A stretch of 64,000 bases of DNA. It comes from CAZGSN01 sp964371655. GTDB lineage: Bacteria > Desulfobacterota > Binatia > HRBIN30. The DNA lies in contig CAYJOD010000024.1 of the NCBI GenBank assembly GCA_964371655.1, forward strand, positions 1 to 64,000, written 5' to 3'. Positions within the stretch are counted from its first letter, which is position 1; the number at the start of each line of letters is the position of its first letter. Positions 8,131 to 16,643 of this stretch are shown piece by piece. The position numbers and the translations under genes were made by a program. The notes beneath the pieces were generated by a model. The model ran no database searches, was not told the DNA's origin, and saw only the letters and a list, made by a program, of their open reading frames with translations.

Positions 8131-9211
8131 GCGTTCCGGTCGCGCTCACGTCTTGCGCGCGCCAGAAGAGCATCTCGGCGCCTTGCTCCATGCTCGCAAA
8201 GCGCGCGTCTTTGGTCTGTCCGACGTGGTAGCGATAGTAGATCTGCTGCAGCACGACGCCGATCTTGAACAGGCCGAAGACGTAGTAGTAGGCGATGTCA
8301 CCGACATCGACGCCACGCCGTTGGCCGTAGCGCTCGACCGCTTCGCGACGGGTGAGAAAGCCAGGCGTGTTGGACGGCATCGTCACCATGCCTGAGCCCG
8401 CCGGCGCTTCCTGCACTTCCAGCCAGGCCGACAGCAGCGTGCCCACGTCGGCGAGCGGATCGCCGAGCGTGCACATGTCCCAATCGAAGACTGCCTCGCA
8501 ACGGCCGGGGTCGTTGGCGTCGAGCATCATGTTGTCGAGGCGCCAGTCGTTGTGCAGCAAGGTTGCCGGCGGCGACTGCGGCAGGTGCTGGCGCAGCCAG
8601 GCTGCCGTCTCCGTCGCAATCGCCAACTCCTTGGTCTTGGCGCGCTCGTAGCGTCCGAGCCAGCCTTCGACCTGACGCAGCAGGAAACCATCGGGCTTAC
8701 CGAGCGTATCGAGACCGATGCTCTTGGCGTCGACGCTATGTAGGTCGGCGAGCGTATCGATGAGCACCTCGCTGATCTTGCGGTTCACGATCGGGTCCTT
8801 GCCACCGCCCCAATGCTCGGGGATGACCCGCCGTACGACGGTGCCGCGACGGCGCTCCATGACGAAGAACGGCGCCCCAATCACGGTCGCATCCTCGCAG
8901 AACACATAGGCGCGCGGAGCATAGGGATAGGCCTTGTAGAGAACCGACAGCACCCGGAACTCGCGCCCCATGTCGTGTGATCGCGGTGCAACCGGACCGA
9001 GCGGCGGGCGGCGCAACACGTACTCCGCTGCGCCGTAGCGCAACAGGTAGGTCAGATTGGCATGCCCGCCGGCGAACTGCGCCACTTCGAGCGGGCTCTC
9101 CGAGTCCGGCAGCTTACCTTTCAGGTAAACCGCCAAACGCGTGTAATCGAAGACCTCGTCGTCACGAACCGCGATCGTCTCGGGTGGGTCGCTGAGCTTT
9201 TCATCAAACAT
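8126..9211 (-). CDS. APH/choline-kinase-like phosphotransferase family protein
   Basis: 361 residues with a protein-kinase-like fold of the aminoglycoside phosphotransferase superfamily. An N-lobe segment FAGGHANLTYLLRYGAAEYVLRRPP contains the ATP-binding loop and lysine-equivalent region. The catalytic HxDxxxxN motif is HNDWRLDNMMLD and the metal-binding DWD lies in VFDWDMCTLGDPLADVG. This wording matches the acyl-CoA-dehydrogenase-associated (ACAD10-like) branch, often next to fatty-acid genes, as here with tesB, an acyl-CoA synthetase and an LLM oxidoreductase. Start at 9211 has GGAG upstream. Acting on hydroxy-acyl compounds is inference; antibiotic resistance is unlikely. Confidence 0.85.
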   Translation of the reverse strand: MFDEKLSDPPETIAVRDDEVFDYTRLAVYLKGKLPDSESPLEVAQFAGGHANLTYLLRYGAAEYVLRRPPLGPVAPRSHDMGREFRVLSVLYKAYPYAPRAYVFCEDATVIGAPFFVMERRRGTVVRRVIPEHWGGGKDPIVNRKISEVLIDTLADLHSVDAKSIGLDTLGKPDGFLLRQVEGWLGRYERAKTKELAIATETAAWLRQHLPQSPPATLLHNDWRLDNMMLDANDPGRCEAVFDWDMCTLGDPLADVGTLLSAWLEVQEAPAGSGMVTMPSNTPGFLTRREAVERYGQRRGVDVGDIAYYYVFGLFKIGVVLQQIYYRYHVGQTKDARFASMEQGAEMLFWRAQDVSATGTL

Positions 9212-9222
9212 GGTCGCTCCGT

Positions 9223-9341
9223 TCTCGTATCTCGTATCTCGTGAAGCGTATCTCGTCACTTGCAGGAAGCCGCTAGGGTCTCTTCTTCACGCTTCACGCT
9301 TCACGCTTCACGCTTCACGCTTCACGCTTCACGCTTCACGC
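9223..9341. repeat. TCTCGTA and perfect TTCACGC heptad arrays
   Basis: 9223-9256 carries TCTCGTA units with a GAAGCGT interruption. 9286-9341 is eight perfect TTCACGC copies. Read on the minus strand, TTCACGC becomes GCGTGAA, which places TGA in every frame within 21 bases. The last of these frames ends the FMN split-barrel gene (stop 9329-9331). Confidence 0.95.
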
Positions 9342-9844
9342 CCGCGCATCGCATAGATACGCGTCATCTCGATCTCCAAGGTTACGGTCTTGCGTGGTAC
9401 AGCAAGGGCGCCGGGACGGGTTTCACGCAAGCTATCCGGAATTTCCCGCGCCAGCCCGTAGACAATCGCCGCGGCGCCGTTCGGCCCCCAGCAGGTGAAC
9501 GCAACCCGCGGATTCGCACGTAGATCCGCGCGCCGCCGCGCCTGCTCGAAGATGGTGGTACGCAGCCGCCCGTGCACCAGCGCAGCGTGCACCGGCGCCA
9601 TATGCGGCGCGCCGTCGGGTCCGACCGTGGCCATCGCCTTCATGCTCGTCGCGTTCCAGAACTGAGCGAACTCGAGCGCGCTCATCTGCCGCTCGCGGCT
9701 GAAGGTATCGCGAATCGCGGCACCGGAAGAACGCAGGCTGTCATCGAGAATGTGCTGAATGCCGGCGAGGGCTTGTGGCGGCCACAGGGCCGGATCCCTG
9801 TCATCGGCCAAGACCGTCGCCGGATCCGTCTGCTTGTCACTCAT
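9329..9844 (-). CDS. Pyridoxamine 5'-phosphate oxidase-like FMN/F420 split-barrel protein
   Basis: 171 residues. The core (about 50-165) shows the split-barrel pattern: MSALEFAQFWNATSMKAMATVGPDGAPHMAPVHAAL, then RTTIFEQARRRADLRANPRVAFTCW. Family members bind FMN, F420 or haem and reduce small molecules, or act as general-stress proteins. It lies 2 bp downstream of the tesB stop and is surely co-transcribed. The final codons and the TGA are inside the TTCACGC array, so the C-terminus (REA) is repeat-derived and the original 3' end may have been displaced. Confidence 0.75.
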   Translation of the reverse strand: MSDKQTDPATVLADDRDPALWPPQALAGIQHILDDSLRSSGAAIRDTFSRERQMSALEFAQFWNATSMKAMATVGPDGAPHMAPVHAALVHGRLRTTIFEQARRRADLRANPRVAFTCWGPNGAAAIVYGLAREIPDSLRETRPGALAVPRKTVTLEIEMTRIYAMRGREA

Positions 9845-9846
9845 GG

Positions 9847-10695
9847 TCAGGATAGCTTCCTAATCAGGCCTTCTTGCGCCACCGATACGACGAGGACACC
9901 GGCGCGGGTGTAGATGCTACCGATGGCGAACCCACGCGCGCCATACGATGCGGGCGTCATTTGCGAATAGAGCAACCACTCATCGGCGCGGAAGGGGCGA
10001 TGAAACCACATCGAATGATCCAAGCTCGCCATCATGAGCTTGCGATCGGACGACCAGACGAGGCCATGCGGTCGCACCGTCGTGTCGAGCAGGGTCATAT
10101 CCGACGCATACGTCAGGACGCAGGCATGCAGCATCGGATCGTCGGGCAGCCTGCCATCGGCGCGGATCCACGCCTGCGCCGACGGCGCACGCCATTCGCT
10201 CGGTGGCTTGCCGACCGGATCGCAGATGCGAATGTCGATGGGACGCTCGCGGTCGACCCAGTCGCCGAGCTGCTCGCGGAAGGGCTTGAGGCGCTCGCTG
10301 AACGTAGGCAGCGATTCCGGGTCGGGCACCTGCGGCATCGGCGCGTGGTACTCGAGACCGGGCTCGGGCTTCTGAAACGAAGCATCGAGGTTGAAGATGG
10401 CGCGACCGTGTTGGATCGCAACGACGCGTCGGGTCGTGAACGAGCGCCCGTCACGAATGCGATCGACCTCGTACAAAATCGGCGTCTTCGGATCACCCGG
10501 GCGCAGGAAGTAGCAATGCAGAGAATGAACGATCCCATCGCTCACCGTGCGTCCGGCCGCCACCAAGGACTGCCCAGCGACCTGTCCACCGAACACGCGT
10601 TGGCGATCCTCCTTGGGGCTGCGACCGCGGAAGATGTTCACTTCGAGCTCTTCGAGGTCCAACAGTTCGAGCACGTTCTGCAGCGCTTGCGACAT
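9847..10695 (-). CDS. tesB: Acyl-CoA thioesterase II
   Basis: 282 residues, a double hotdog protein of TesB length. N-terminal hotdog: FRGRSPKEDRQRVFGGQVAGQSLVAA, HSLHCYFLRPGDPKTPILYEVDRIRDGRSFTTRRVVA. C-terminal hotdog contains the family's active-site regions: the Asp in YASDMTLLDTTV, SLDHSMWFHRPF, and the Gln in VAQEGLIR. It hydrolyses medium- and long-chain acyl-CoA in the cytoplasm. ATG 10695 is preferred over the TTG at 10704. It heads an operon with the split-barrel protein and perhaps the APH-like kinase. Confidence 0.93.
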   Translation of the reverse strand: MSQALQNVLELLDLEELEVNIFRGRSPKEDRQRVFGGQVAGQSLVAAGRTVSDGIVHSLHCYFLRPGDPKTPILYEVDRIRDGRSFTTRRVVAIQHGRAIFNLDASFQKPEPGLEYHAPMPQVPDPESLPTFSERLKPFREQLGDWVDRERPIDIRICDPVGKPPSEWRAPSAQAWIRADGRLPDDPMLHACVLTYASDMTLLDTTVRPHGLVWSSDRKLMMASLDHSMWFHRPFRADEWLLYSQMTPASYGARGFAIGSIYTRAGVLVVSVAQEGLIRKLS

Positions 10696-10772
10696 ATGCG
10701 CCAACCTATCTGAAGGCCAACCTCAATCCAACGCACCTGCGATTTCGAATTGAACGTGACGTGTTCGCGTAG

Positions 10773-10827
10773 GCAATCCGCAATCCGCAATCTGAAATCT
10801 GAAATCTGAGATTCTAGATCTGAGAAG
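10773..10827. repeat. Heptad array GCAATCC / GAAATCT
   Basis: Seven-base units in register: GCAATCC twice, GCAATCT, GAAATCT twice, GAGATTC, TAGATCT, GAGAAGG. It lies in the divergent spacer between tesB and the SDR gene, so it may overlap either promoter. Confidence 0.85.
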
Positions 10828-10872
10828 GCGACCAGTCTTGCCCGTCGCGCCGACATGTGAGACTGAGGGCAT

Positions 10873-11673
10873 ATGACTGGGAAATCAAGCAAGAAGGGGA
10901 ACACGACACGCCAGCGCGCGCTCGTCACCGGGGCGTCGGCGGGGATCGGTGCGGCATTCGCCGAGCGCCTTGCACAATCCGGATACGACCTCATCATCGT
11001 GGCACGCGATCGCCAGAGGCTCGAAAAGCTCGCCGATAAGCTACGGCAGAGCGACGGCGTCCAGGTAGAGGTCCTCTCCGCCGATCTGACCGATCCAACC
11101 GAGCTGCACATCGTCGAGCGCGTGGTCAGCGATGGCAGCCTCGACCTGCTCGTGAACAACGCGGGATTTGGAACCTACGGAAAGTTCACGGAGCTCGATG
11201 TCGAGCGCGAGGAAGCGGAAATTCGTCTCAACGTGATTGCGCTGGTGCGGCTGACGCGCGCGGTGCTTCCGGCCATGATCGAACGCGGCTCCGGCGCCAT
11301 CATCAACGTGTCGTCGATGGCGGCTTTTCAGGCGGGCCCGTTCAACGCCACCTACGGTGCGACCAAGGCCTATGTGAACAGCTTCACCGAGGCCCTCTAT
11401 GAAGAGCTGCGCGGTACCGGCGTGAGCGTGCAAGCGCTGTGTCCGGGGTTCACGCACACCGAGTTCCAGGAGTGTGCCGGGATCGACGTCGCACGGGTGC
11501 CGTCGATCGGCTGGATGGAGGCGGACGAGGTGGTCAACGCCTCTCTCGCGGCGCTCCACAACGGCGACATCATCTGCATCCCGGGTTTCACCAATCGAGT
11601 TGTCACTCTTCTCGCCAGCGCCGTGCCGCGCAGTATCGCACGACGCGTCGTCGGCTACCTCGTAAGACCGTAG
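10873..11673 (+). CDS. Short-chain dehydrogenase/reductase
   Basis: 266 residues of the classical SDR fold. Cofactor loop TGASAGIG (about 19-26), ADLTDP after beta-3, NNAG at about 95, catalytic Ser in NVSSMAAF and the YGATK (YxxxK) catalytic pair. The residues after beta-2 (VARDRQRLEKLADKL) include Arg, suggesting NADP(H). The substrate is not evident. It is related to the DltE/YqjQ-like SDRs that act on lipids or ketones. It is divergent from tesB and convergent with the LLM gene. Confidence 0.92.
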   Translation: MTGKSSKKGNTTRQRALVTGASAGIGAAFAERLAQSGYDLIIVARDRQRLEKLADKLRQSDGVQVEVLSADLTDPTELHIVERVVSDGSLDLLVNNAGFGTYGKFTELDVEREEAEIRLNVIALVRLTRAVLPAMIERGSGAIINVSSMAAFQAGPFNATYGATKAYVNSFTEALYEELRGTGVSVQALCPGFTHTEFQECAGIDVARVPSIGWMEADEVVNASLAALHNGDIICIPGFTNRVVTLLASAVPRSIARRVVGYLVRP

Positions 11674-11722
11674 CCGCCGCTGCAAACGCTCACCCGACGA
11701 GCGCCGCCCCCACCACCCCGGC

Positions 11723-12769
11723 TCAGCCCCGGCTTGTGGCCCGCAAGACGCCACTCTGGCGCAGGTCGACGCCATCGAGCGCACCGGCGAGCGCTGCGAT
11801 CACGGCTGGTGCCGAGCTCGGATCGGCAATCGGGTTGATCACGCACACATCGACACCCTGCTCCGCATAGGCGCGAATGCGCGCGCGCACGGTAGCGGCG
11901 TCGCCGATCACCGCCATGGCTTCGCATAGGTCGTCGCTCACCGCGGCAGCGACGCCGGCGCGGTCGCCTTTGGCAAAGCAGGCGCGGATCTGTCGAGCTT
12001 CGTCGGCAAAGCCGATCCACTCGAAGCAGCGGTTGTAGCCGGGCGTGGCGGCGTAGGCGCCGAAAACGTTGCGCACCAAGTTGCGCCCCATCGCGGCATC
12101 GTCGGTGAGGACGACGTGCAGACGCGACACGACCTCGATCGCCGCGACGTCACGGCCGGCCGCTTCGGCGCCGGCGCGCACGGCACCGAGGATCTGCGGC
12201 AAGGCGCGCTCGGGAACCATGTTGAGAATCACCCCGTCGCAGAGAGCACCGGTCAGACGCAGCGATTGCTCGTTGAGCGCGCCCAGGTAGATCGGCACCT
12301 CGCCGCTCGGTTCGCCGCCGAGGCGAAAGCGCTTCACGCTGAGCGTCTTGCCGTCGTAGTCCACCTTGGCGCCGCTGAGCATTTGACGCAGCACCTCGAC
12401 ATGCTCGCGCAGGCGCGCCAGTGGCCGGTCGTAGGGCTGACCACCCCAGTCGCGCACGATGTTGGGCGACGACAAGCCGATGCCGAGAATGAAGTTGCCC
12501 GCGGTGAGCTGACTCAGGCTCAGGCTGGCCATGGCATGCACCATCGGCGTACGCGTCTGCGCCGGCACCACCGCGGTGCCGATGCGCATCCCGGGCACGC
12601 TCACCGCCAGCGCGCCGGCGATCGCGTAGGCATCGCCGCCGCCGACCTCGGCAAGCCAGATCTCCTCGTACCCAAGTGCATGCGCTGCGCGTGCCATGTC
12701 GGTGGCGCCCTGCGCACCGCCGATCGGCAGCGTCAGCCCAAGCCGCGCGTTCTTCGTGGCGCGTTCCAT
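11723..12769 (-). CDS. LLM-class (luciferase-like) F420/FMN oxidoreductase
   Basis: 348 residues of the bacterial luciferase-like TIM barrel: LGLTLPIGGAQGATDMARAAHALGYEEIWLAEV at the N-terminus, GTAVVPAQTRTPMVHAMASLSLSQLTAGNFILGIGLSSP in the middle, and PIYLGALNEQSLRLTGALCDGVILNMVP. This pattern is typical of F420-dependent members found with fatty-acid enzymes. Actual cofactor and substrate are unknown. AAAGG upstream of ATG 12769. It follows the acyl-CoA synthetase gene by 56 bp, so the two may be co-transcribed. Confidence 0.88.
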   Translation of the reverse strand: MERATKNARLGLTLPIGGAQGATDMARAAHALGYEEIWLAEVGGGDAYAIAGALAVSVPGMRIGTAVVPAQTRTPMVHAMASLSLSQLTAGNFILGIGLSSPNIVRDWGGQPYDRPLARLREHVEVLRQMLSGAKVDYDGKTLSVKRFRLGGEPSGEVPIYLGALNEQSLRLTGALCDGVILNMVPERALPQILGAVRAGAEAAGRDVAAIEVVSRLHVVLTDDAAMGRNLVRNVFGAYAATPGYNRCFEWIGFADEARQIRACFAKGDRAGVAAAVSDDLCEAMAVIGDAATVRARIRAYAEQGVDVCVINPIADPSSAPAVIAALAGALDGVDLRQSGVLRATSRG

Positions 12770-12798
12770 TGGTTACCTTTCCGCTGTGGGTTGCTTGT

Positions 12799-12825
12799 CG
12801 GACCGATCGGTCCGATCGGTCCGAT
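12799..12825. repeat. Three 9-bp CGGTCCGAT units
   Basis: CGGACCGAT, CGGTCCGAT, CGGTCCGAT in tandem. Each is nearly self-complementary (ATCGGTCCGAT). The array directly abuts the stop codon of the acyl-CoA synthetase gene. It is one of the few arrays here not of period 7. Confidence 0.8.
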
Positions 12826-14502
12826 TTACCCCTGATGCCAAATGACCGGCACCTTTTGTTTCGCCCACCCCTCGAAATAGGCGGCGTAGTACTGCTCGAC
12901 GATCGGGCGTTTGATCTTCAGCGTCGGGGTGATGAAGCCACCTTCCACGTTCCACAGCTCGGAGACAACGGCGATGAAATCGAGCTGCTCGTGCGGATCG
13001 AGCTCGGCGTTGACCGCCTTCAGGTGCGCCGTCAGCGACGCGGTGATCGTCGCGCGCGCCGCCGCTTCGCGGCACGCCGTGAGATCGGCGGCGTTGAGTA
13101 CGGCAATGGCAAACGGCTGCGCGAAAGACGGCCCGGTGACGCAGATGGCTTCGATGCTCGGATGCAGGGAGAGCTTGTTCTCGATCGGCGCCGGGGCGAC
13201 GTACTTGCCCTTGCTGGTTTTGAACTGCTCCTTGGCCCGCCCGACGATGCGCAAGCGCCCGGCTTCGTCGATCTGCCCGAGGTCGCCGGTGCGCAGGAAT
13301 CCATCCGCTCCGAGTGCCTCGCTGGTCTTTTGCGGATCTTTGAAATAGCCCATCATGTTGGTGGGGCTCTTCACCAGGACCTCGCCTTCCGGAGAGAGCT
13401 TGCAAACGACCCCTTCCCACGGGTGACCGACGTAACCGACGCGCGTCTGCCCCGGACGCGAGCTATGCGTGAGGCTGAAATTTTCGGTCATACCGTAACC
13501 CTCGAGCAGCTCGAGGCCGAGCTGTCGGTACCACTGCAGCAGCTCGGGCGGCATCGGTGCCGCGCCGCAACCGGCAAAGCGTACGGTCTCGAGGCCGAGC
13601 TGGGTGAGGATCTTCCTCTTGACGATGCGACCGATGAGCGGCAGCCGCAGCAAACGATCGAGCTTGCGGCGTGGCTGCTTCTCGTACACGCCCTGCTGGA
13701 ACTTCATCCACAGACGCGGCACCGAGAAGAATGTGGTCGGCCGCGCCCGGCGCAGGTCGTTGAGAAAGGTGCTCAGTCCCTCGGTGAAATACATATGCGC
13801 GCCCAGGTAGATCGCCGGCGCCTCGATCACGGCGCGCTCGGCGACGTGCGCGAGCGGCAGGTACGAAAGAACGCGATCGTCGGCGCTGCCGGCGACGATC
13901 TTGGCGATGAGCCGGCCGGCGAGAGCGAAGGTTGCGAAGCAGTGCATGACACCCTTGGGGGTACCCGTCGTTCCCGAGGTGTAGACAATGGTCGCCAGCT
14001 CGTCGGCGGCGCGCTTGGTCTCACCGGCGAGCGGCGCGTTGACGGTCACGATGTCGTCCCACTTGGCGCCGGCGCCGGCTGGCGCGTTCGGCATCGCAAT
14101 CAACGAGAGCTGGGATGGAATCCCGCTCTTCATGGCGTTCCAATCGTCGAGCTCGCCGACGAAGGCGGTGCTCGCGTCGGAGTGCTCCAGGATCTGGCGC
14201 ACCGTACTGCCAGCCAGCGAGGGGTAGATCGGAACGCTCACGTAGCCGGCCATCCAGATGGCAAGATCGGCCATCACCCACCAGGCGCTGTTCTTCGAGA
14301 TGATCGCAATGCGCGCACCGGGCTCGAAGCCCTGCGCCTTCAGGTACGCGGCCATGCGCCGCGCCTCGCCGACCGCCTGCGCCCAGGTCCAGTCGCGAGC
14401 CACACCGCCGCGCGGTTGGGTGAGAAAGACCTTGTCGGCGCGCTCGCGTTCCCAGCGATAGACTCGCGCCAGCGGTAGTTCATCTTCGGTTGGATTCGAC
14501 AT
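12826..14502 (-). CDS. Long-chain acyl-CoA synthetase (AMP-forming)
   Basis: 558 residues of the ANL superfamily. P-loop-like motif IVYTSGTTGTPKG, A5 motif GYGMTENFSLTH, A7 RTGDLGQIDEAGRLRIVGRAKEQFKTSKGKYVAP, and a C-terminal IKRPIVEQYY with the distal lysine region. The hinge wording (KEQFKTSKGKYVAPAPIE) is that of long-chain fatty acyl-CoA ligases of the FadD15 / ACSBG kind. It activates a fatty acid via acyl-AMP. Start at 14502 has GAGGGAG upstream. It probably forms a unit with the LLM gene downstream. Confidence 0.93.
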   Translation of the reverse strand: MSNPTEDELPLARVYRWERERADKVFLTQPRGGVARDWTWAQAVGEARRMAAYLKAQGFEPGARIAIISKNSAWWVMADLAIWMAGYVSVPIYPSLAGSTVRQILEHSDASTAFVGELDDWNAMKSGIPSQLSLIAMPNAPAGAGAKWDDIVTVNAPLAGETKRAADELATIVYTSGTTGTPKGVMHCFATFALAGRLIAKIVAGSADDRVLSYLPLAHVAERAVIEAPAIYLGAHMYFTEGLSTFLNDLRRARPTTFFSVPRLWMKFQQGVYEKQPRRKLDRLLRLPLIGRIVKRKILTQLGLETVRFAGCGAAPMPPELLQWYRQLGLELLEGYGMTENFSLTHSSRPGQTRVGYVGHPWEGVVCKLSPEGEVLVKSPTNMMGYFKDPQKTSEALGADGFLRTGDLGQIDEAGRLRIVGRAKEQFKTSKGKYVAPAPIENKLSLHPSIEAICVTGPSFAQPFAIAVLNAADLTACREAAARATITASLTAHLKAVNAELDPHEQLDFIAVVSELWNVEGGFITPTLKIKRPIVEQYYAAYFEGWAKQKVPVIWHQG

Positions 14503-14632
14503 TGACTCCCTCACGTTGGTGGTAATGCGTACGCTTACCGCGTCGCGGCTGTTTGGGGAAGCTCTCAGCGGATGGTCCGCCGGACGCTCCAGCAACGGAC
14601 CGTCCTCTGTAACGGCACGGTGTGCCGTGCTG

Positions 14633-15049
14633 TTACTCCCGATGCGGCGTGACACGCAGCGTGTCGTAGCGCGTCAGGGTTACGGTCCCTTCCGGAACGC
14701 CGCGCGGCTTGCGCACGTCGCGGCACTGGCACGCGTGCACGACGACACGACCGGCATCGCGCGCTTTCGAGTAGCGCGCCGCCAAGCCGGCGGCGAACTG
14801 CATGGTCTCGCGCGGCAAGCGCTCGCGGCCCTCGGGGTTGCGCACGATCACATGCGAGCCGGAGAAGCCGCTGACGTGAAACCAAAAGTCGGCCGGGGCA
14901 CCGAGCTTGAAGGTCACCAGGTCGTTATCCGCGGCCGTCTTGCCGACGAGAACGACGAAGCCGTCGGGTGAAACCAGGCGGCGCGCGATCGTCTTGCCGC
15001 GGTAGATTCCGGCATCGGCGTCGGTCTTCGCTGTCAGGTCCTCGGTCAT
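14633..15049 (-). CDS. Standalone NFACT-R domain protein
   Basis: 138 residues matching only the C-terminal NFACT-R (DUF814) module of RqcH/Rqc2-type proteins: YRGKTIARRLVSPDGFVVLVGKTAADNDLVTFKLGAPADFWFHVSGFSGSHVIVRNP. In full-length RqcH this domain contacts RNA in stalled-ribosome quality control. The N-terminal NFACT-N, HhH and coiled-coil parts are absent and no partner is adjacent. Standalone versions are known, so this is probably not a fragment. The SD is weak. Its function is unknown; RNA binding is inferred from the family. Confidence 0.8.
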   Translation of the reverse strand: MTEDLTAKTDADAGIYRGKTIARRLVSPDGFVVLVGKTAADNDLVTFKLGAPADFWFHVSGFSGSHVIVRNPEGRERLPRETMQFAAGLAARYSKARDAGRVVVHACQCRDVRKPRGVPEGTVTLTRYDTLRVTPHRE

Positions 15050-15118
15050 TTGGATTTTAGCAGAGACATCGTAGGCTGACGCCCGCAACCCAAGCAGCGC
15101 CGGTGTTTAGAAGCACAC

Positions 15119-15145
15119 CCTCTCCCGCAATACCTGCGGGAGAGG
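15119..15145. repeat. Hairpin CCTCTCCCGCA / TGCGGGAGAGG
   Basis: An 11-bp perfect stem with a five-base loop (ATACC), a miniature of the CCCTCTCCC family. It starts the 478-bp gene-free stretch 15050-15527, which otherwise holds only the two repeats listed next. Confidence 0.7.
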
Positions 15146-15183
15146 AGACTGTCGATTTTCTCCGCAACCGGCCGTCGCTCGGA

Positions 15184-15290
15184 GAATGGGAAACAGGAAA
15201 CCGGAGACCGAAAATGAAAAACCGGCCATTCTGCGTAAGCATAGCCCCGTGTCCGGTTTCCGGTTTCCCGTTTCCGGTTTTCCATTCGGA
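15184..15290. repeat. CCGGAAA-type heptad inverted repeat, copy 2
   Basis: Left arm units TGGGAAA, CAGGAAA, CCGGAGA, CCGAAAA, TGAAAAA. Right arm units CCGGTTT twice, CCCGTTT, CCGGTTT, TCCATTC. Same format as 6692-6800, including the G-C-rich central loop, but different in detail, so the copies diverged while keeping the 7-base register. Confidence 0.85.
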
Positions 15291-15306
15291 TTTATCGACA
15301 GTCTCA

Positions 15307-15405
15307 GAGGGTGGGGGTGAGGGATCCGATTTTTCACAATGCTTCCTCCACCCGATGGCCCTCACCCTAACCCTCTCCCGCGCCGGAAGTGGCGCGGGCG
15401 AGGGG
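15307..15405. repeat. CCCTCACCC/CCCTCTCCC inverted repeat with inner hairpin
   Basis: GAGGGTGGGGGTGAGGGA at 15307-15324 faces CCCTCACCCTAACCCTCTCC from 15359. The right arm continues into a perfect CCCGCGCC-GGAAGT-GGCGCGGG hairpin (about 15377-15398). Same family as 17-96. Confidence 0.7.
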
Positions 15406-15527
15406 AGCTGGCCTTGCCGCCCAACTGGAGAATCTTCGCGCGCCGACAAGATTCTGAACATGAGTAGCTCAGAGAATGCGGGTGAGGATGCCATTTCAAC
15501 GCTTGCTCCGTCCATTCGCGCCGTCTC

Positions 15528-16643
15528 CTACCGCGAGCGCAGCGCCAGCGCCGCCTTCAGCTGCGCGACGACGTAGGTCTGTTGTGCCGCGGTGATCTCG
15601 GGGAACAGAGGCAGCGACAGGACCTCCCGCGCCGCGGCCTCGGCGACCGGGAAATCGCCGCGTTGATATCCGAGCGACGCCAGGGCCCCCTGCAAGTGAA
15701 TGGGGACCGGATAATGGATGCCGGCGCCGACGCCGTTTGCCTGCAAGTGCGCGAGCACGGCATCACGGCGCGGGACGCGCACAACATAGAGGTGCCAGAC
15801 ATGCTCGTTTCCCGCCAACGTCTGCGGCAGCCGCACCTCGGCGCAATCGCCGAGCAACGCGTCGTAGCTTGCCGCAGCCCGACCGCGCGCGGCGTTCCAT
15901 CCAGCTAAACGCTTCAGCTTGGCACGCAACACCACAGCTTGGAGCGTATCGAGCCGCGAGTTGAAGCCAATCTGCGGATGTTCGTACTTGACCTCGCTGC
16001 CATGGTTGCGCAGCGCGCGTAGCTTGCCACACAACTCCTCCGAGCTCGTCAGCACCGCGCCCCCGTCGCCATAGGCACCGAGATTCTTGCCGGGATAAAA
16101 GCTCGTGGCCGCACCAGCGCTGCGTCGGCCCACGCTATCACCATGGCGCGTCGCCCCCTGCGCCTGCGCCGCGTCCTCGAGCAGCACGATCTTCGCCGCC
16201 GCCGCCTGCGTCGCGAAGCTGTCGACGTCGGCCATCTGACCGTACAGATGCACCGGCAACAGCGCCTTCGTCCGCGTCGTGATCGCCGCCGCAGCGCGGG
16301 CGACGTCCATGAGGTGGAAGCCCGGGTCCGAGTCCACCAACACCGGCGTCGCGCCGGCCCGCATCACGGCAAGGGCGGTGGCGATGAACGTGTTTGCCGG
16401 CAAGATGACTTCGTCCCCGCACCCAATTCCGGCGGCGCGCACCAAGAGCTCGATCGCATCGGTGCCGCTGGCGACGCCGACGCAGTAGCGAGCGCCGGAG
16501 AACTGCGCGAACTCGGCTTCGAAGCTTGCCACGTCGTCGCCGAGGATGAACGCCGTCTTGTCGATGACCCGAGCGAAGCCGGCCTCCACCTCAGCCGCGA
16601 TTGCAGCGTGCTGCGCGCCCAGATCAACCAACGGGATCCGCAT
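15528..16643 (-). CDS. DegT/DnrJ/EryC1/StrS-family sugar aminotransferase
   Basis: 371 residues of the PLP fold-type I family that aminates nucleotide-linked keto-sugars. GTDAIELLVRAAGIGCGDEVILPANTFIATALAV binds the phosphate and ring, D157 (LLEDAAQAQGA) pairs with the pyridine nitrogen, and K186 in SFYPGKNLGAYGDGG forms the Schiff base. The C-terminal HVWHLYVVR and HYPVPIHLQ motifs are typical. It is divergent from a Gfo/Idh/MocA oxidoreductase (249-bp spacer). The pair is a common combination in amino-sugar or cyclitol synthesis for surface polysaccharide; the exact sugar is unknown. Confidence 0.92.
   Translation of the reverse strand: MRIPLVDLGAQHAAIAAEVEAGFARVIDKTAFILGDDVASFEAEFAQFSGARYCVGVASGTDAIELLVRAAGIGCGDEVILPANTFIATALAVMRAGATPVLVDSDPGFHLMDVARAAAAITTRTKALLPVHLYGQMADVDSFATQAAAAKIVLLEDAAQAQGATRHGDSVGRRSAGAATSFYPGKNLGAYGDGGAVLTSSEELCGKLRALRNHGSEVKYEHPQIGFNSRLDTLQAVVLRAKLKRLAGWNAARGRAAASYDALLGDCAEVRLPQTLAGNEHVWHLYVVRVPRRDAVLAHLQANGVGAGIHYPVPIHLQGALASLGYQRGDFPVAEAAAREVLSLPLFPEITAAQQTYVVAQLKAALALRSR

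Noticed and set aside
8126..9211. Aminoglycoside resistance gene
   Set aside because: Motifs fit the APH superfamily, but wording and context fit the acyl-metabolism-associated branch.
9223..9341. CRISPR array
   Set aside because: Units are 7 bp without spacers; no cas genes anywhere in the window.
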